DNA of 64,000 nucleotides from Neckera pumila (taxonomy: Eukaryota > Streptophyta > Bryopsida > Hypnales > Neckeraceae). The notes under the pieces were generated by a model. That model did not search any database. It was not told where the DNA came from and saw only the letters and a program-made list of their open reading frames with translations. Each line of letters begins with the position of its first letter. Position 1 is the first letter of the stretch. Positions 10,802 through 22,435 of the stretch are shown in pieces. The stretch is from contig OZ018410.1 of NCBI GenBank assembly GCA_963969595.1, forward strand, positions 27,160,913 through 27,224,912. The letters run 5' to 3'. Made by a program: the position numbers and the translations under genes.

Positions 10802-12178
10802 CCAAGTTACTTGACAGATGTTAGCATGATATGAAATAAATATATAGTACTAATATTTTATCTTCAAAATTGCCAAATTTGAGTAGCAAAATATCATATT
10901 TATATTCCAATATGTATTCCTTGCTACAATGAAAAAATATTTCATCATGTACACAATGTTCCATGTCCTATGATGTTTTCATTGCATTTGTCTTCTTCTC
11001 AACTTTAGAATTGCCTCTAAATTATATGTACTCTCACTTTATTAGTCCACCCTTGGATGGCCTCTCTAAATGTAATATACATTTCAAAACATGCAATAAC
11101 ACCAATTTTCCAGGCTTTTAGATATAAAATCCACGGCCATAGGTCCTGTAGTAATAAGATATCTTTTCTAAATATAATAAATAAAGTCAATCTTTTTATG
11201 CTTTTACCAAAAACATTTAGAAATTACATCATGTTTTATATTTTTAGGCTCTAGGCTCACACAATCCCCGCTCACTGCTCTCAAGCTCACGCTCACACGC
11301 TCACATGCTAGTGCCATTGCTTTACACCATGCCTAATTTTTTAGAATTTTTGAAAAATGTAGGATTGTCCAAAAATAGCCCCTGATTTTTGTCACCCTTG
11401 CCAATCTTTGGGGGGAAACAAAGTACTAAGTAATATCCAAAAAAACAAATTTGGAACTAAAACTTAGAGGGGATGATATTCTACGAGACTTTTAGTTATC
11501 CTCTGAAGGATTTTAAAAAAAACCCAAAGACATTTGGACCTTAGAGGATCACCTACAAAATCATATATTGAAGAATTGGTTTTGACAATTTTGTCCATTC
11601 ATCAGGTGCTAAATAATGTATTGAATATGCATATTCAAATTTAAAAGAAACTGAAAGTACAACAAAAGACCTTAAAAAATGATGTTGTAAGGATCGATCA
11701 TGTTAACATTTTTGTTTTCATGAAATCATATGATCGCTTAGCAAAAGCTATTGATAACATTGTATTTGAATTAAGTGCAAAGATTCTGATGTGCCAAGAC
11801 ATTTTTGTACCATTTTCGTAACAGATTCTTAAATAATTTGCAATCCCATTCTACAGATCAACATCATGACAGACTAAATTGGGGAGAATGTTGCAACAAA
11901 TTTTTCCGCATCCTCATTGCCAACGCAAATGGTTATGAGATTGATGGGTTTTTCCGCTTGTCATCCTCCACATTCGAATATGGATTTAAAAATCAAAAAC
12001 TGACTTGACTCAAGACATTTCATCAACCGCTACTGAAATGGAAAGCTTTTTAACCTAAAAGAGACCCCGTAATCAAAAAATGATGTTAGTAAAGATAACA
12101 CTGTTGAAATCTCACCATTCTAGACGTAGCTAAACCCTAAACCTGCATTGAGAAGAAATTTTGGCAATGCTGGAACAT
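10802..12178. other. AT-rich intergenic DNA
   Basis: No gene was recognised. A short stretch of GCTCAC-type repeats (about 11260-11310) is the only local structure. The rest is low-complexity AT-rich sequence with isolated short frames. Confidence 0.5.
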
Positions 12179-12358
12179 CTACTTTGCTTTCAAACTATTG
12201 TTTTCCTTTATCCTCCGCCGATTATCCAGCTTGAGAAACTGAACTACCTCATTCTCCGCCATAGACTCGGGCTTCTTCCGCTCGAGCTCACTAAGCGCGG
12301 ACTTCTTATCAAGCAAGTGATACAACCAATCAGGATACTTGCCATCAGCGAGAATCGC
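12179..12358 (-). CDS. Last exon of mitochondrial ribosomal protein mL54 (L37 family), partial
   Basis: The frame from a TGTGCAG acceptor (exon begins at 12358) to TAG at 12179-12181 reads AILADGKYPDWLYHLLDKKS and later FLKLDNRRRIKENNSLKAK. The blocks YPDWLxxLLDKxxxLSELxRK and KLDNRxxIKENNxxKAK are the conserved core of mL54/MRPL37-type proteins of the mitochondrial large ribosomal subunit. These are normally about 120-160 residues with an N-terminal targeting peptide, so this is the C-terminal third to half. The open frame and ordinary stop suggest a functional exon or a recent copy. The upstream exon or exons with the targeting sequence were not identified in 12.4-14.7 kb, which is filled by decayed coding DNA. 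It could be a working gene with a large intron or a stranded fragment. Confidence 0.8.
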   Translation of the reverse strand, partial: AILADGKYPDWLYHLLDKKSALSELERKKPESMAENEVVQFLKLDNRRRIKENNSLKAK

Positions 12359-12849
12359 CTGCACATACCACATGCAGTGTCACACTTGGGTCTGATCGGG
12401 GGCTCATTTGAATCCACATTTTTTTCTTTTATTACGAGAATCGGTTGTGTGGTATTATCTCATTTGAGTTCTTGCATTGGCATTAAAAGCTTCATTTATT
12501 AAAAACATCACAGTGGGAACGAATCATCTCCCATTTGTGGAAGAGCAACATTCATGAACGAATTGAACAATCTGGATCTCTTATCAATACATCATATTCC
12601 ACCTTTTCATGACACCACATTAATTTTGCAAGATTCGAGTGCAGAAGTATGGTTTAGAAGTAGGAAAATTCACGAAACAAACAAAGTTCAAAGAACAAGA
12701 AATCGTACCTTAGCTCCACCTACGATTGCTGCTGCGTCAGTACACACATGTTGTGCCAAAGTTCGTCGGGGCTCTCGAAGGTCAGAGGGACTGCAAAAAA
12801 TCTGACAACCATTAGCACGTCCATTGCTTCTACAAAATTATAGTTGAAG
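12359..12849. other. Region upstream of the mL54 exon, possible intron
   Basis: If the mL54 exon belongs to a split gene, this is intronic. The minus strand around 12720-12800 has a short protein-like piece (FFAVPLTFESPDELWHNMCV) after a TTGTCAG-like acceptor, but I could not connect it to a family. Confidence 0.3.
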
Positions 12850-13804
12850 GTGTTGGTACTTTGAAGCTTCCAAACCCAATTCTAGCACTTGGAAAGTAGA
12901 CACTGATAGAACGTATGTGTTTCCACGTGCTTGGAGACACAGTGGCACATACAACAAAGCATTTATTCGAAGAGCAAACGAGATATACCACAGTTTCTTG
13001 GACTCAATCCTTCATATGCGTGAATCTAGTAGAGCCAAGTCCAACTCAGTTTATTAATCCATACGAACTTACTACTTTCCACTATTGCTCAAAAAAAGCA
13101 TGGAGCTCTTCCCACACCTTGACCTTCAAAACAGACACTTTGTACAAATTTAGAGGGTCCACCTACAAGATGCTAAGAATCGGCTTCCTTAGGTTGTGAG
13201 CCAACCACACAATTGCGAGGTAGTCGACAGCACAGAAGGATTGCACCATTCTCCTCAACACAGGTGGATTGGTGGAAAAGACGGCCAGAATGGCTTCACC
13301 CAACCAAAAAATCCGAACGCGAACACCAGGTAGTTCATGTCCAGGGCAATATGTGCAAGTTGGCCATGCTGCATTGTAAGCTTGGTTGCTGACCATTTCT
13401 GCACAGCTGTTGCTCCATCTTCCTATCCAATCATAGGAGTGCGCAGCTGCAGGACCTCCGGCTCCGGCTGCTGCTGAAACATCGTCAGTAGGCCAATCAC
13501 TCCCGCAATGTTGTTCATCACAAATTCCTGGCCTACATCTCTAACCTTGAATATGATCGTCTTTGCTGTCCGGATTCAGAGAAATGAGAAATTGAAATTC
13601 TGTCTCATCGCCAGATAATCGAAATTCTGGCACATCTTCTGGCACTCCATCTTCTAGTGCGTCCCTTGTCTCCATCTGTGCATTTGCGACAGGCCAAAAC
13701 TCCTTGCAAAAGCAACTGCTGCTCCGTTGCACTTGTGTAAGTTCTTCGAAGCATTTAGGGTTTGCTGAACACAGGGCCACGAATTGGAGGACTAAAAACG
13801 ACAA
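12850..13804 (-). pseudogene. Unrecognised decayed coding region
   Basis: On the minus strand one frame runs from 13804 (with METRDALEDGVPEDVPEFRL inside) through a single TAG at 13541-13543 and on to WLGEAILAVFSTNPPVLRRM and DYLAIVWLAHNLRKPILSI at about 13165. There it must shift frame to continue as LVGGPSKFVQSVCFEGQG. A third frame piece (THMKDWVQETVVYLVCSSNK, about 12990-13030) continues towards 12870. The composition and frame persistence look like an old gene or transposon protein with one nonsense codon and at least two frameshifts. Two hydrophobic stretches occur, but I do not recognise the family. Confidence 0.4.
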
Positions 13805-14935
13805 ATGTCCACCACATAGGCGATGCTTAATCTTTCTTGTCTGCTTGAGGCGTTTATGGAGGACAAAACTGGCGAGAAACGAATGGTGCCTGGGGTTTTC
13901 CTCGAACTCGAACTCTCTCCGGGTTTATAATAAATGAAGCTCTTGTGTGGAAACCCTAGACATGAATCCATTTTTCTCTTGGAAAGCAATTTCAGTGATC
14001 CAACCCTTCTGAGAGCAGCTTCAACATTCCAATGTATTTACGTGCATCACAGAAAGTCTGGGTGCCAAAATAAGAATCTGCACCCCACAAACAAAGCATT
14101 AATCTCCCCTCAGCTCCAATTAATATCTTTTCCTCATAACACTTCACCTTGCTTTAACAAACTGCTTAAACTTTCACTGTGTAAATTTAAAAACAGCTCA
14201 TTTCCCAAGTAGCCCTTCTATCCTTTGTTGCCATTTGCGACTTGAGCTTCAAACAAAACAAGTCCAAAGACACCCTTTGCCTCTTCACAGGGACAACCAT
14301 TATCCCGGGGTAAAGCTTCAAATTAGCAGCATTCAAAAACAGACGACGATCGAGCAAGCAGACAATCATGCAGGGTGTGTCGTCGACCAATTCTTCACTT
14401 ACTGCAAATCCTTCGGAAAGATCCACTCAGAAACTAAAAACTTACCCCAAATACACTATGTGCGAAGGTGTTCAAAACTCGCAAAAAATTTCAGGGGTTC
14501 AAAACTCGCAAAAACACCGGAAATTGAAGAGTAAAAATCGTCGATCTCTTCCAAACAATCTGCAAACACACTACCTTACTCACATCGGGATTCCGAAACG
14601 CACCTTACTCTGAAACCACAACGTATGCGAAAAGAAGAATTAGGGTTTTGCCTTGTGTTCCCCGAGTTCCCCGTTCCCGGAGTTCCCGGCCAGGCACCGA
14701 AGTTCCCTCATCAGGGGAGCGTAAGCGTCTCCTAACAGGGCCCATAAAAATTATTAATTATATGCTGTGTGGAAGTCTACAAAGTGAGCTTCTACTTGCA
14801 TTTCAAAATATGTAAAATATTATTTTGATGGTTTTTTGGTTCTTCCAAGAATTGCTAAAAATGGCCAATTTTTAGTTTTAATTTTTTCCTATTTTTTCCC
14901 AATGAAAACATAGAAGTATTTATTTTTCATGACAT
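13805..14935. other. Mixed region upstream of the decayed minus-strand ORF
   Basis: The minus strand around 14190-14430 holds a protein-like frame (LVDDTPCMIVCLLDRRLFLN) without a recognised family. Position 14660-14700 is built of short GTTCCC/GAGTTCCC repeats next to AAACCCTAA-type sequence on the minus strand, a motif often found near plant 5' leaders. From 14750 on the DNA is AT-rich. Confidence 0.3.
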
Positions 14936-15277
14936 CATTAGAAAAAAAAGTAGCCCTTCGGAGGGTTGCTTCAAATTGACAAGCCAAGCTATTTCAAGCT
15001 TGGCCTGTCAATCTTGAAATGGCCCTAGTTGAGCAGTCAGCTTTTTTATTTTTTTTTATTTTTTTTTAAATTTAAAATTTTTAAAGATTTATATATATAT
15101 ATGATATATATAATTAATTTTTTATTCGCAAAATTGACTTCTTGCACCACTGTCACTGTAGAATCTACTGCGCGGAAATAGGAAAAAAAAGCAATTTTCA
15201 ATCCAGTTAAACCAAATTTCAAGGTCCTTTGGAGGGTTGTGGAACAACCCTCCAGAGGGCTGATTTTTCCTCTAATG
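14936..15277. mobile_element. MITE of the CATTAG family, copy 1
   Basis: The 342-bp segment starts CATTAGAAAAAAAAGTAGCC and its reverse complement starts CATTAGAGGAAAAATCAGCC. Just inside both ends lies a block of the type AGCCCTYYGGAGGGTTG. The interior is AT-rich and has no ORF. No convincing target duplication is visible. Confidence 0.65.
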
Positions 15278-15723
15278 TTAGCACTTTTTCAATTCTTTGA
15301 TCCTACTTAGAGAATTTTTCTATGCTTAGCCTTTGGTGAATACCTTTATCTTAAAGGTGTATACATTAATTATATTTTTAAAAGAAATAAAATTTTATTT
15401 TTTCTAATTTTAAAAATATTCCAGAAAAAAAAAAGCATGAATATTGTGAAACGTAACAAAATCAGCATGTGTTTCTTGTAATCACCCATTTGTAGAGGGT
15501 TTTCAATGAAGAATGGATTCTTTGTCCCTAAATCTACATTAACATTCTTTTTGAAATTATTATTATATGTGTGAGTGTGTATATATATTTGTAGTATGCT
15601 TTTAGCAATACATAACGTTCTTGAATAAAATGGTTTGGGGGAGAGGACTCTCTATAGTACCACTGTAACAAGAATAATTTGCATCATAGTGTATGGGCAA
15701 GCATGCATTTAAGATTTCAACAA

Positions 15724-16715
15724 CTAACCCCTAAAGTTCTTTGACTATGTTTTATCCAAAACGTTCTAAAATTGTCATTTCTAGTACAAGTACCAAATTT
15801 TAGAAAGAAAAAAAAAACATTTTTAGACACATATAAGCGTAGAATCTTGTAGTACGCTAGTTTGAGATGATGAAAAAATTTCAGAAGTTTCCGATATGTG
15901 AATTGCAAGATATGAGTGTTTGAATTGACAATAATAGAAAAGCTGCACTTCACAAGGTTACATTTGTATGAAAAAATGTCCATGTTGGTAGTGCTTCTTT
16001 GGATTCATTCTTCAAGGCAAGTTGGCTACATTCTTGAAAAATTTTAGGTCATTTGGAATTATACAATATATAGGAAAAGAACAGTAAGTAGAAAGAAAAT
16101 TAAAATGATTCAAAGCACGAGTTGTTAAGAATTTAGTTATGGGATTGAAAAATGCCAATTCCAATGGTTATAATGTTGTAGTAAACAATCTAAATCCTAT
16201 GATTTTATTTTTTTTCAAAAATATTGAAAATTGAGTTAAATAAAGGACTTCTAAGTTTATTTTAGAATAGAGAATCTATGGCTACTCGCAAATTAAAACT
16301 CCTCATAACTTTTCATTTCATTGATAAAAATGGATTGATTCAAAGCTTTACAGTACATATAAATCTGGAAAACCAATTTCAATTTTTTGTTTATAAAAAA
16401 GTGATTTTATCTGGTCTGTGCGGACTGCTCGGGCGGGAAAGAAAGCTACTACCTCCGCTTGGAAATAGTTTATCCATTTACTGTGGTGATTGCACTGAGA
16501 ATGGATACACTATTTCCAAACAGAGGTAGTACACATCATACAATAACTTTTTAACCATACAGTCAAAAGTTATGAAAATTGTTGGACCTTGAAGAAAAAC
16601 CTTGTTGCCATATTGTGTGAAAATTTCAAAGGAAAAAAATGAGAACTTTATTCGTAGTGAGCTACCTTAAATTGCTATGTTGTCAAAAAATGCAGTTTTG
16701 TTCTTTAAGGGTTAA
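15724..16715 (+). mobile_element. TTAA/CCCCTAAAG element, copy 1 (subfamily 2)
   Basis: It begins CTAA-CCCCTAAAGTTCTTTG (the first T of TTAA mutated) and ends TTCTTTAAGGG-TTAA. The whole length aligns with the copy at 34498-35429. It is enlarged by an 81-bp MITE. No transposase frame is present. Confidence 0.8.
16449..16529. mobile_element. Stowaway-like MITE nested in the TTAA element
   Basis: The 81-bp element has ends CTACCTCCGCTTGGAAATAG and, inverted, CTACCTCTGTTTGGAAATAG, with arms of about 31 bp around a short loop. It is flanked by TA on both sides. The termini resemble the plant Stowaway consensus CTCCCTCCG (Tc1/mariner class). The related element at 34498-35429 lacks it at this place. 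Confidence 0.9.
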
Positions 16716-18752
16716 AAGACTCTTATTTATGGGAAGCAAAGTGTCCCTTGCCTTGAAATTCAAGGATTTTATATATACTAATGCATGCAAACGTTTTAGC
16801 CTCCAATTTATTATACTACTGGCTTTAGCCAAGTTGTAAATTAGGAAATTGAACTTGATCCCAAATCACAGCATACTTTGCTAGCAAAGGACCATTGGTT
16901 GGCCATATGGAAATTTGTCTAGGATTCTATAAAGTTAATTTTGACTAGATTTATTTGGGGTTTGACAAAAGATTTAAACATGTACCTCCTTTGTGTGAAT
17001 AATTTTTTCTTGAATTGGGGGCCTGGATCAAAAGCTACTAACCATACTACCAAGAAAAATCCCTTACACAACAAGCAATTTGGGAGTTGGGACAACACAT
17101 GTTAAATTTGTATTTTACTTTTGAAATTAGGCAAGCTTTATTTAAAGAACAAATATCTCTTTTCAAAAGAAATATTTGTTTGAAGATATAGTTATATAGG
17201 ACCCAACCATAAGAAAAAAATTCTAATTTCAAAATCTATATTCTACATGACCAAGTTTCCAAGAAAATTTTGCACATTCTTATGGTAGTTAAGTACAATT
17301 TCTAGGATTGATTTTGTCATTTTATAATAAACTATCCCTCTTCTCTCTCCTCCCCTCCCAGCCTCCCTTCCTAATGCACTAGAAAATAAAATCTTTTTGA
17401 CAATTTTTGCTTGAAACAATGATGAAGTTTCTGACAAGGGTTAAGACACTTCTACAAAAGTTCATCACACCAATCTAAGAGCATGGCCATCCATATGCGC
17501 TAGGAGTCCGACACTCTTCAAATGTGGATGAAAAGTGCTATGAACCCATTCACAACATTTTCTTGAGACTCAATCCTAATGTGTCAAATAATGGCCCTTG
17601 AAATCACTGTTCATCCTAAGTTTAGTTTATTCTTATTCTTCTTGATGAGTGGTTACTCAACTATTTAAGGGTCATATTTGATGAGCGAAGGTGAGGGCCC
17701 TTCGAAATTAGATGGAAAATTAGAGCGTGCTAAGTTTGGTGGCCATGCTCTAACATCTTGGATCCCAGTGCTCCCTTCAATGCAAACGCAAACTCTATTG
17801 CTGAATTATGTCATTGACAATGTCAAAACCTGGTGACCACTTCGGTGACCAAACATTCGACACATGAGACTTTAAAAGCAAACACTAATCCACAACGTGG
17901 TGTGTGAGTTTCTCATAATTTCCGCAACATCCAGTCCTAGTTTCAAAGCATCCATAACATTCATTCTTGAAAGGAACTCCTGATGCCTTCCAACCACTTT
18001 GCTTCAAGAAAGAATTGCAGTACCCACGATGCTCCTATCTCTTCCGACATTCTTCTAAATACACAACCACCTACAGTACAATACATCTTGAGTTCAAGAA
18101 TTTTGAAGAAGGGAGCATCGAACATCAATCCTTCCAATAGCTTCCTGATTGACACTAGCCAAAGTAAGGTGTTTTTGCATACCACTCAAACATTATCGAT
18201 TCAAATCCAAAGCATGTCTCATTTTTTTAATATGACATCACATGCATTGTAAGATTATCCATCAAACTTTTACTCAAAGAGAATCATTTGATCATCCAAA
18301 AAGTATTCAGTGAAACAACTTGACCGATTGTATCCAACAAAACTTCTCACACCTCCCAGTGCTGAAGCCCTCAACTCCGTAAATCAACCATGCCAGTTAA
18401 ACAGATTAGAATCAAAGCAGCTAGTAAGGTTGGGCTACCTGATTTTGCCACCACAAGCTCAACAGACGAATTTATGGTACAATAACGGCCATATTTTGAA
18501 CTCAAATTATGCTACAAAAATAGAAGCAGACCTCATACTCCAATACTTAAGCTTGTTATCATAAGCAAGCCTGAGGTTGATTGTATCTGAGTTAGAACAT
18601 AGGGAAAACCGCGTAAACATTGAGCCTCACCCAATCGATTAAAGCAGATCACGAACACAATTTTACAAGCACAAATTGAGGTTCTAAAGTTCAGCCAAAA
18701 GCCATGACTTAAGTGGATGACCACCATATCCTTAAACAAAATCAACTGTAGA
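16716..18752. other. Non-coding stretch
   Basis: No gene or repeat was recognised. A CT-rich patch lies at about 17335-17370. The scattered short frames lack protein-like composition. Confidence 0.5.
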
Positions 18753-18895
18753 CTAGGATTCACCCCTAGAGCAACGTTTTGTAGCAGTCCATGTTTGCTG
18801 AAACCGTTGCTAAAGCATGTTGCAAAACTATGCATGTAGCTAAAAACGTAGCTAAAAACGTTGCTATAAAGGTTGCTCGACCCTCCAAATTCTAG
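18753..18895. mobile_element. MITE with GCAACGTTTTAGC motifs, copy 1
   Basis: The 143-bp segment is bounded by CTAGGATT and AATTCTAG (inverted, imperfect). It contains recurring GTTGCTAAA / GTAGCTAAAAACGT units in both orientations and a CACCCC / GGAGGGT pair near the ends. The inverted relative is at 23560-23829. Confidence 0.6.
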
Positions 18896-18940
18896 TAGTG
18901 CTTATGAAATCCAGCAATTGGAACTGCTTTTAGTTTTACA

Positions 18941-19333
18941 CTAAGCCACTGGCAGAGATGCAGTACCAGGTAGAAGAGGCCGGACCCCTGGGTCGTCCAA
19001 CTTGTGATGCGAACCCTGGCAGCTGTAAATCCTGCGAGCTCTTTGGCTGGAGAGGAAGTGCAACTTGGCCAGGAAGACCCCCAGCTTGCTCCCCGGCAGA
19101 CGCGGGTCCACCCTCGGAGATTGATGAGCACTGGAGCGAGCCATGGACTGACGGAAGCTGCGCAGGAACTCCATCACGGGCCACACCTGCACTCGCACTC
19201 GCCGTCTTCTTCGCTGCCTGCGGATCGACCAGCGAGACTTCGACATCCCATGTGTCGCGCTTTGGCCTTCATCCTCTAGGTCCAGGCATTGGAGCTTGTC
19301 AGCCATGCCGGAGGCGCTAGGGAGAGCTTCCAT
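18941..19333 (-). CDS. Small Arg-rich ORF in a GC-rich island
   Basis: The 130-codon frame begins MEALPSASGMADKLQCLDLE with an ATG in good context (TTCCATGG), has a basic stretch RRQRRRRRVRVQVW at about residues 38-51, and is uninterrupted. The island is clearly GC-richer than the surroundings, as many plant coding exons are. Other frames are also open here, so frame choice rests on the earliest ATG and the longest ORF. I do not recognise a family. It could be a single-exon gene, an exon or chance. Confidence 0.35.
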   Translation of the reverse strand: MEALPSASGMADKLQCLDLEDEGQSATHGMSKSRWSIRRQRRRRRVRVQVWPVMEFLRSFRQSMARSSAHQSPRVDPRLPGSKLGVFLAKLHFLSSQRARRIYSCQGSHHKLDDPGVRPLLPGTASLPVA

Positions 19334-21884
19334 GGAACCTCAACTTGCTTTGATGCTTTTAATTTGGGGCAAGAAGGTTTTCAATTCTAGCTAGGACTGA
19401 GGTCCCATATTTGCAGATTGAACTACTCAGCTATGGACTCACAAACTCACTTAACTAGAAGTTTTCCACAGCGAAACAACAACAGTATAGTAAGTCTATG
19501 GATCTATGGAATTAGGTAAGCTGAAATGCACTCCATTTGCACCTGCGGTCAATCACCCATAACTGTTCAAAATGCATTACAATCCTGACAAGACTGGAAT
19601 AGAAAGGAATCGAAGTCAATGGTATGTCATTGCGCTCTCAGAAAAATAAATTGTGGACACCGATCTTATCTGAAATAACGGCAGTGCTTTCTATGGATCT
19701 ATAGACTTAGCTATGTCGTGATTAATGCATTCCTGCCCTCCTTGTACCCGAAAGCATTACAATCCACACTAGACTGTCAATAGAAAGGAAGATATTGTAC
19801 AATTGGTTACTTCTCGTTTTCGATGTTGGCCTGACCCAGTGTATGCCAATTGTTGGCTTCATTTCCAGGTTTTGATCAATAGCAGGGGCGAAGATCGAAC
19901 CATGGGATCACATGAAGCTGGTGTGGACTGAATATTCGATCTTTGGTACTCTTGATTCAAATTTGCTTCAATCTACGTAGTGTATATTCCAAGAGAAAAA
20001 AGCATTGCTCTGATATGCACTAAATATGCAGTACGTCTAGATTCCAGTAGGTTCCAGAGACAAGCATGGGAACTCCCAGACGCCGGTACAATAATGGGGT
20101 GCAGAGATGGTCTGTGAAAGCCCATACAAGTTGCATCTGTAAGAGTCTGCAGCCAGCTTCTTCTTCGTCTGCATCAAGTGACCTGGATTCTGGAGCTTGC
20201 CAGATGATAATTAACAGGCTCGGGAAACAACAACGAGGACCGTGTGAATCTGAAATTCTTTACAAATTACTGGGATTGAGCAGCTGCAGGTCCACTCAAT
20301 GAGCTGGCCCCTTTCCACACCTTCTAATATTACAATCACGGAATCTCTCCATACTCACAATGCAAAATGAGCACTGAAATGTTCTGCTGCTGCAATAATA
20401 ATCACAATGGACAAATTCAAGCGCTGGGAGGCTTGACAAGGTTTTAAAATATAATGCTACGTAGTTGAATTCTTGAACTCAGAACTTCCGTGCCCGTGTA
20501 GTTTTGGGGTTCATTGGAGGGCTCACGTGGATGCAGCTGTGTTGTAGGAGATGATCCTCTTGCTCTTTACGAAAGAAAATTGACACATTTGAGTTGATGA
20601 ACTGTGAACTTAGCATTACGAGTTAATAGCACAAAATATACTATCACAAAGATGGACGGAGTTGTGACCCATTTGGACCAGTGAATGTGTGCATTTACGG
20701 TAATGTGAAAATGGCAGCTTAGAATGGGAGTAGTTTTTGTTAAAAATCATTTTCAACTTGACCTCTTGCCAGGGCACTGTTAGTAACTATGAATATTATT
20801 TCTTCTTATGCACCACATGGATTTTGGACTCATGTACGTTACAGTTTCAGACTCTTTCACCTTTGAAAACTAATAACTAATTCATCGTGAATCCAAAATT
20901 TACGCAACCATTTTAAATTTCAGCATGCTGAGACTATAACGTCCGTTTTAGGTGCACATAACTTACAATAGTTAACTTATTCAGGAGAGTAGGGGACAGA
21001 TGAATAAGCGAATTTCAGAAATCTGCTGACAATGCAATCTCTAATCATGCTTCGATTGCTTCATCGAGTCAGCTGGCTGCCCAGCCTGATTCTTCAATCG
21101 TGCAGCGACAGAGATTATGTCTCAGTGGTGGAACGTCGAATTGCTTGATTAAATTACTAATGCTTGCAGCTTGAAAAATCGGCGGAAATACGAACGAAAT
21201 ACTTTAGACAAAATCAGTACGTAATGGCGTATCATTAGATGCCCCAGACGAACCAATCAACCAATCATACAGTCAATGCAATTTCGAACACACAGTTGAA
21301 TTCGGATACTGGACTGCATTTCCATTCCACACAACCGGCAGCCTGCAAATGCAACAGGACTCAGAAACTAGGTCAAAACTCTGTTGGAGTAAACCTAACA
21401 TTCTTTAAGGTAGGCATACCGGTACCCTTATGCGCCCCTCCCCCTGGAGACAGTTAAACTAAAGTAGTCTGCTCTAAAAACGAGGTATCTTTTTATTTCT
21501 TCAATGTACCAGCAATGTACATTTAGGAGTACGCTTTTAGAGACCACTATGTTTCAACTTCAAAAATTTGTAACCAATTCCATGAAGGTTCAAAAATATG
21601 AAACGACTTGGGTTAGGGGCTACTTTCATTTTTCTTTCTACCAAAATTTATTGAAAATTGTTTCAAGGAGTTTAGCTTCCCCAAATAGGCAATCAAGCTC
21701 TTGTGAATGGTCACTTTAAAAGCAAACTACCTTAGAGGAGTTCAAAGTCGGCTCATTGACCAATTTCAACAAATTCTTCTCTGGAATTTACTGCTAATTT
21801 CTAAAAGTAATCCATGGGAGTCGAAGAGTTCTTTGAGGCAACCAATGGAAGTTGAAGCATTTTGTATTAGTTCAAGGATGTATA
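19334..21884. other. Single-copy-looking intergenic DNA with one dispersed repeat
   Basis: The composition is less AT-biased than the rest and no gene was supported. Position 21490-21730 matches 30770-31030 in the same orientation (GTACATTT, CGCTTTTAGAG, CAACTTCAAAA, AAAAATATGAAACRACTTGG), so it is a dispersed repeat. Confidence 0.45.
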
Positions 21885-22435
21885 TTAACCCCTAATGATG
21901 GCCAATTGACCGTGCAAGAGATCTTGGGTAGTTAAGCACTAATTCAATTTTGGTTGGATGTTCACAAAATTTTGCTACAAGGTGTGAAAATGTACTCCCT
22001 TATTGGAAATATAATTTGTTTTCCAATCGTATTTCCAAGTCAAAAGTAATATTGCCTTGAACTTTTCACACAGCTTTAGGGCAGCATGTGCAAAAGGTCT
22101 CCTCTAATTCTAAAATTTGGCAGGTATGCAACTTACATGATACAAGATGCAAATGTTAAAAACTCTCCATGTGAAGTGTAAAAATCTCACTTTAGGAGGA
22201 ATTAAAGTCTGTTGACCTTGTCATGCAAGGTCGGAAAGAACTTTTTTCTTCTAACTTCAAACGTTATAATCTTTCAATCCAAGAGGTCAAAATTGCTAGA
22301 TTTTTTTCCACACATTCTCATAGTACAAATTCAAACAGTATAATATTGAAAAAAAACAAAAAACAAAAACATTTTTTTCTCACTGCCCTAAAAAGTAGGA
22401 ATTTTTCACAATTTCTTTGGTCCCATTGGGGTTAA
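21885..22435 (-). mobile_element. TTAA/CCCC element, copy 2 (divergent, short)
   Basis: It starts TTAACCCCTAATG and its reverse complement starts TTAACCCCAATGGGACC. The right part (CTTCAAACGTTATAATCTTT, TTTCCACACATTCTCATA) matches the inverted left part of the main family, so it is a distant, inverted relative of 551 bp. Confidence 0.6.
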
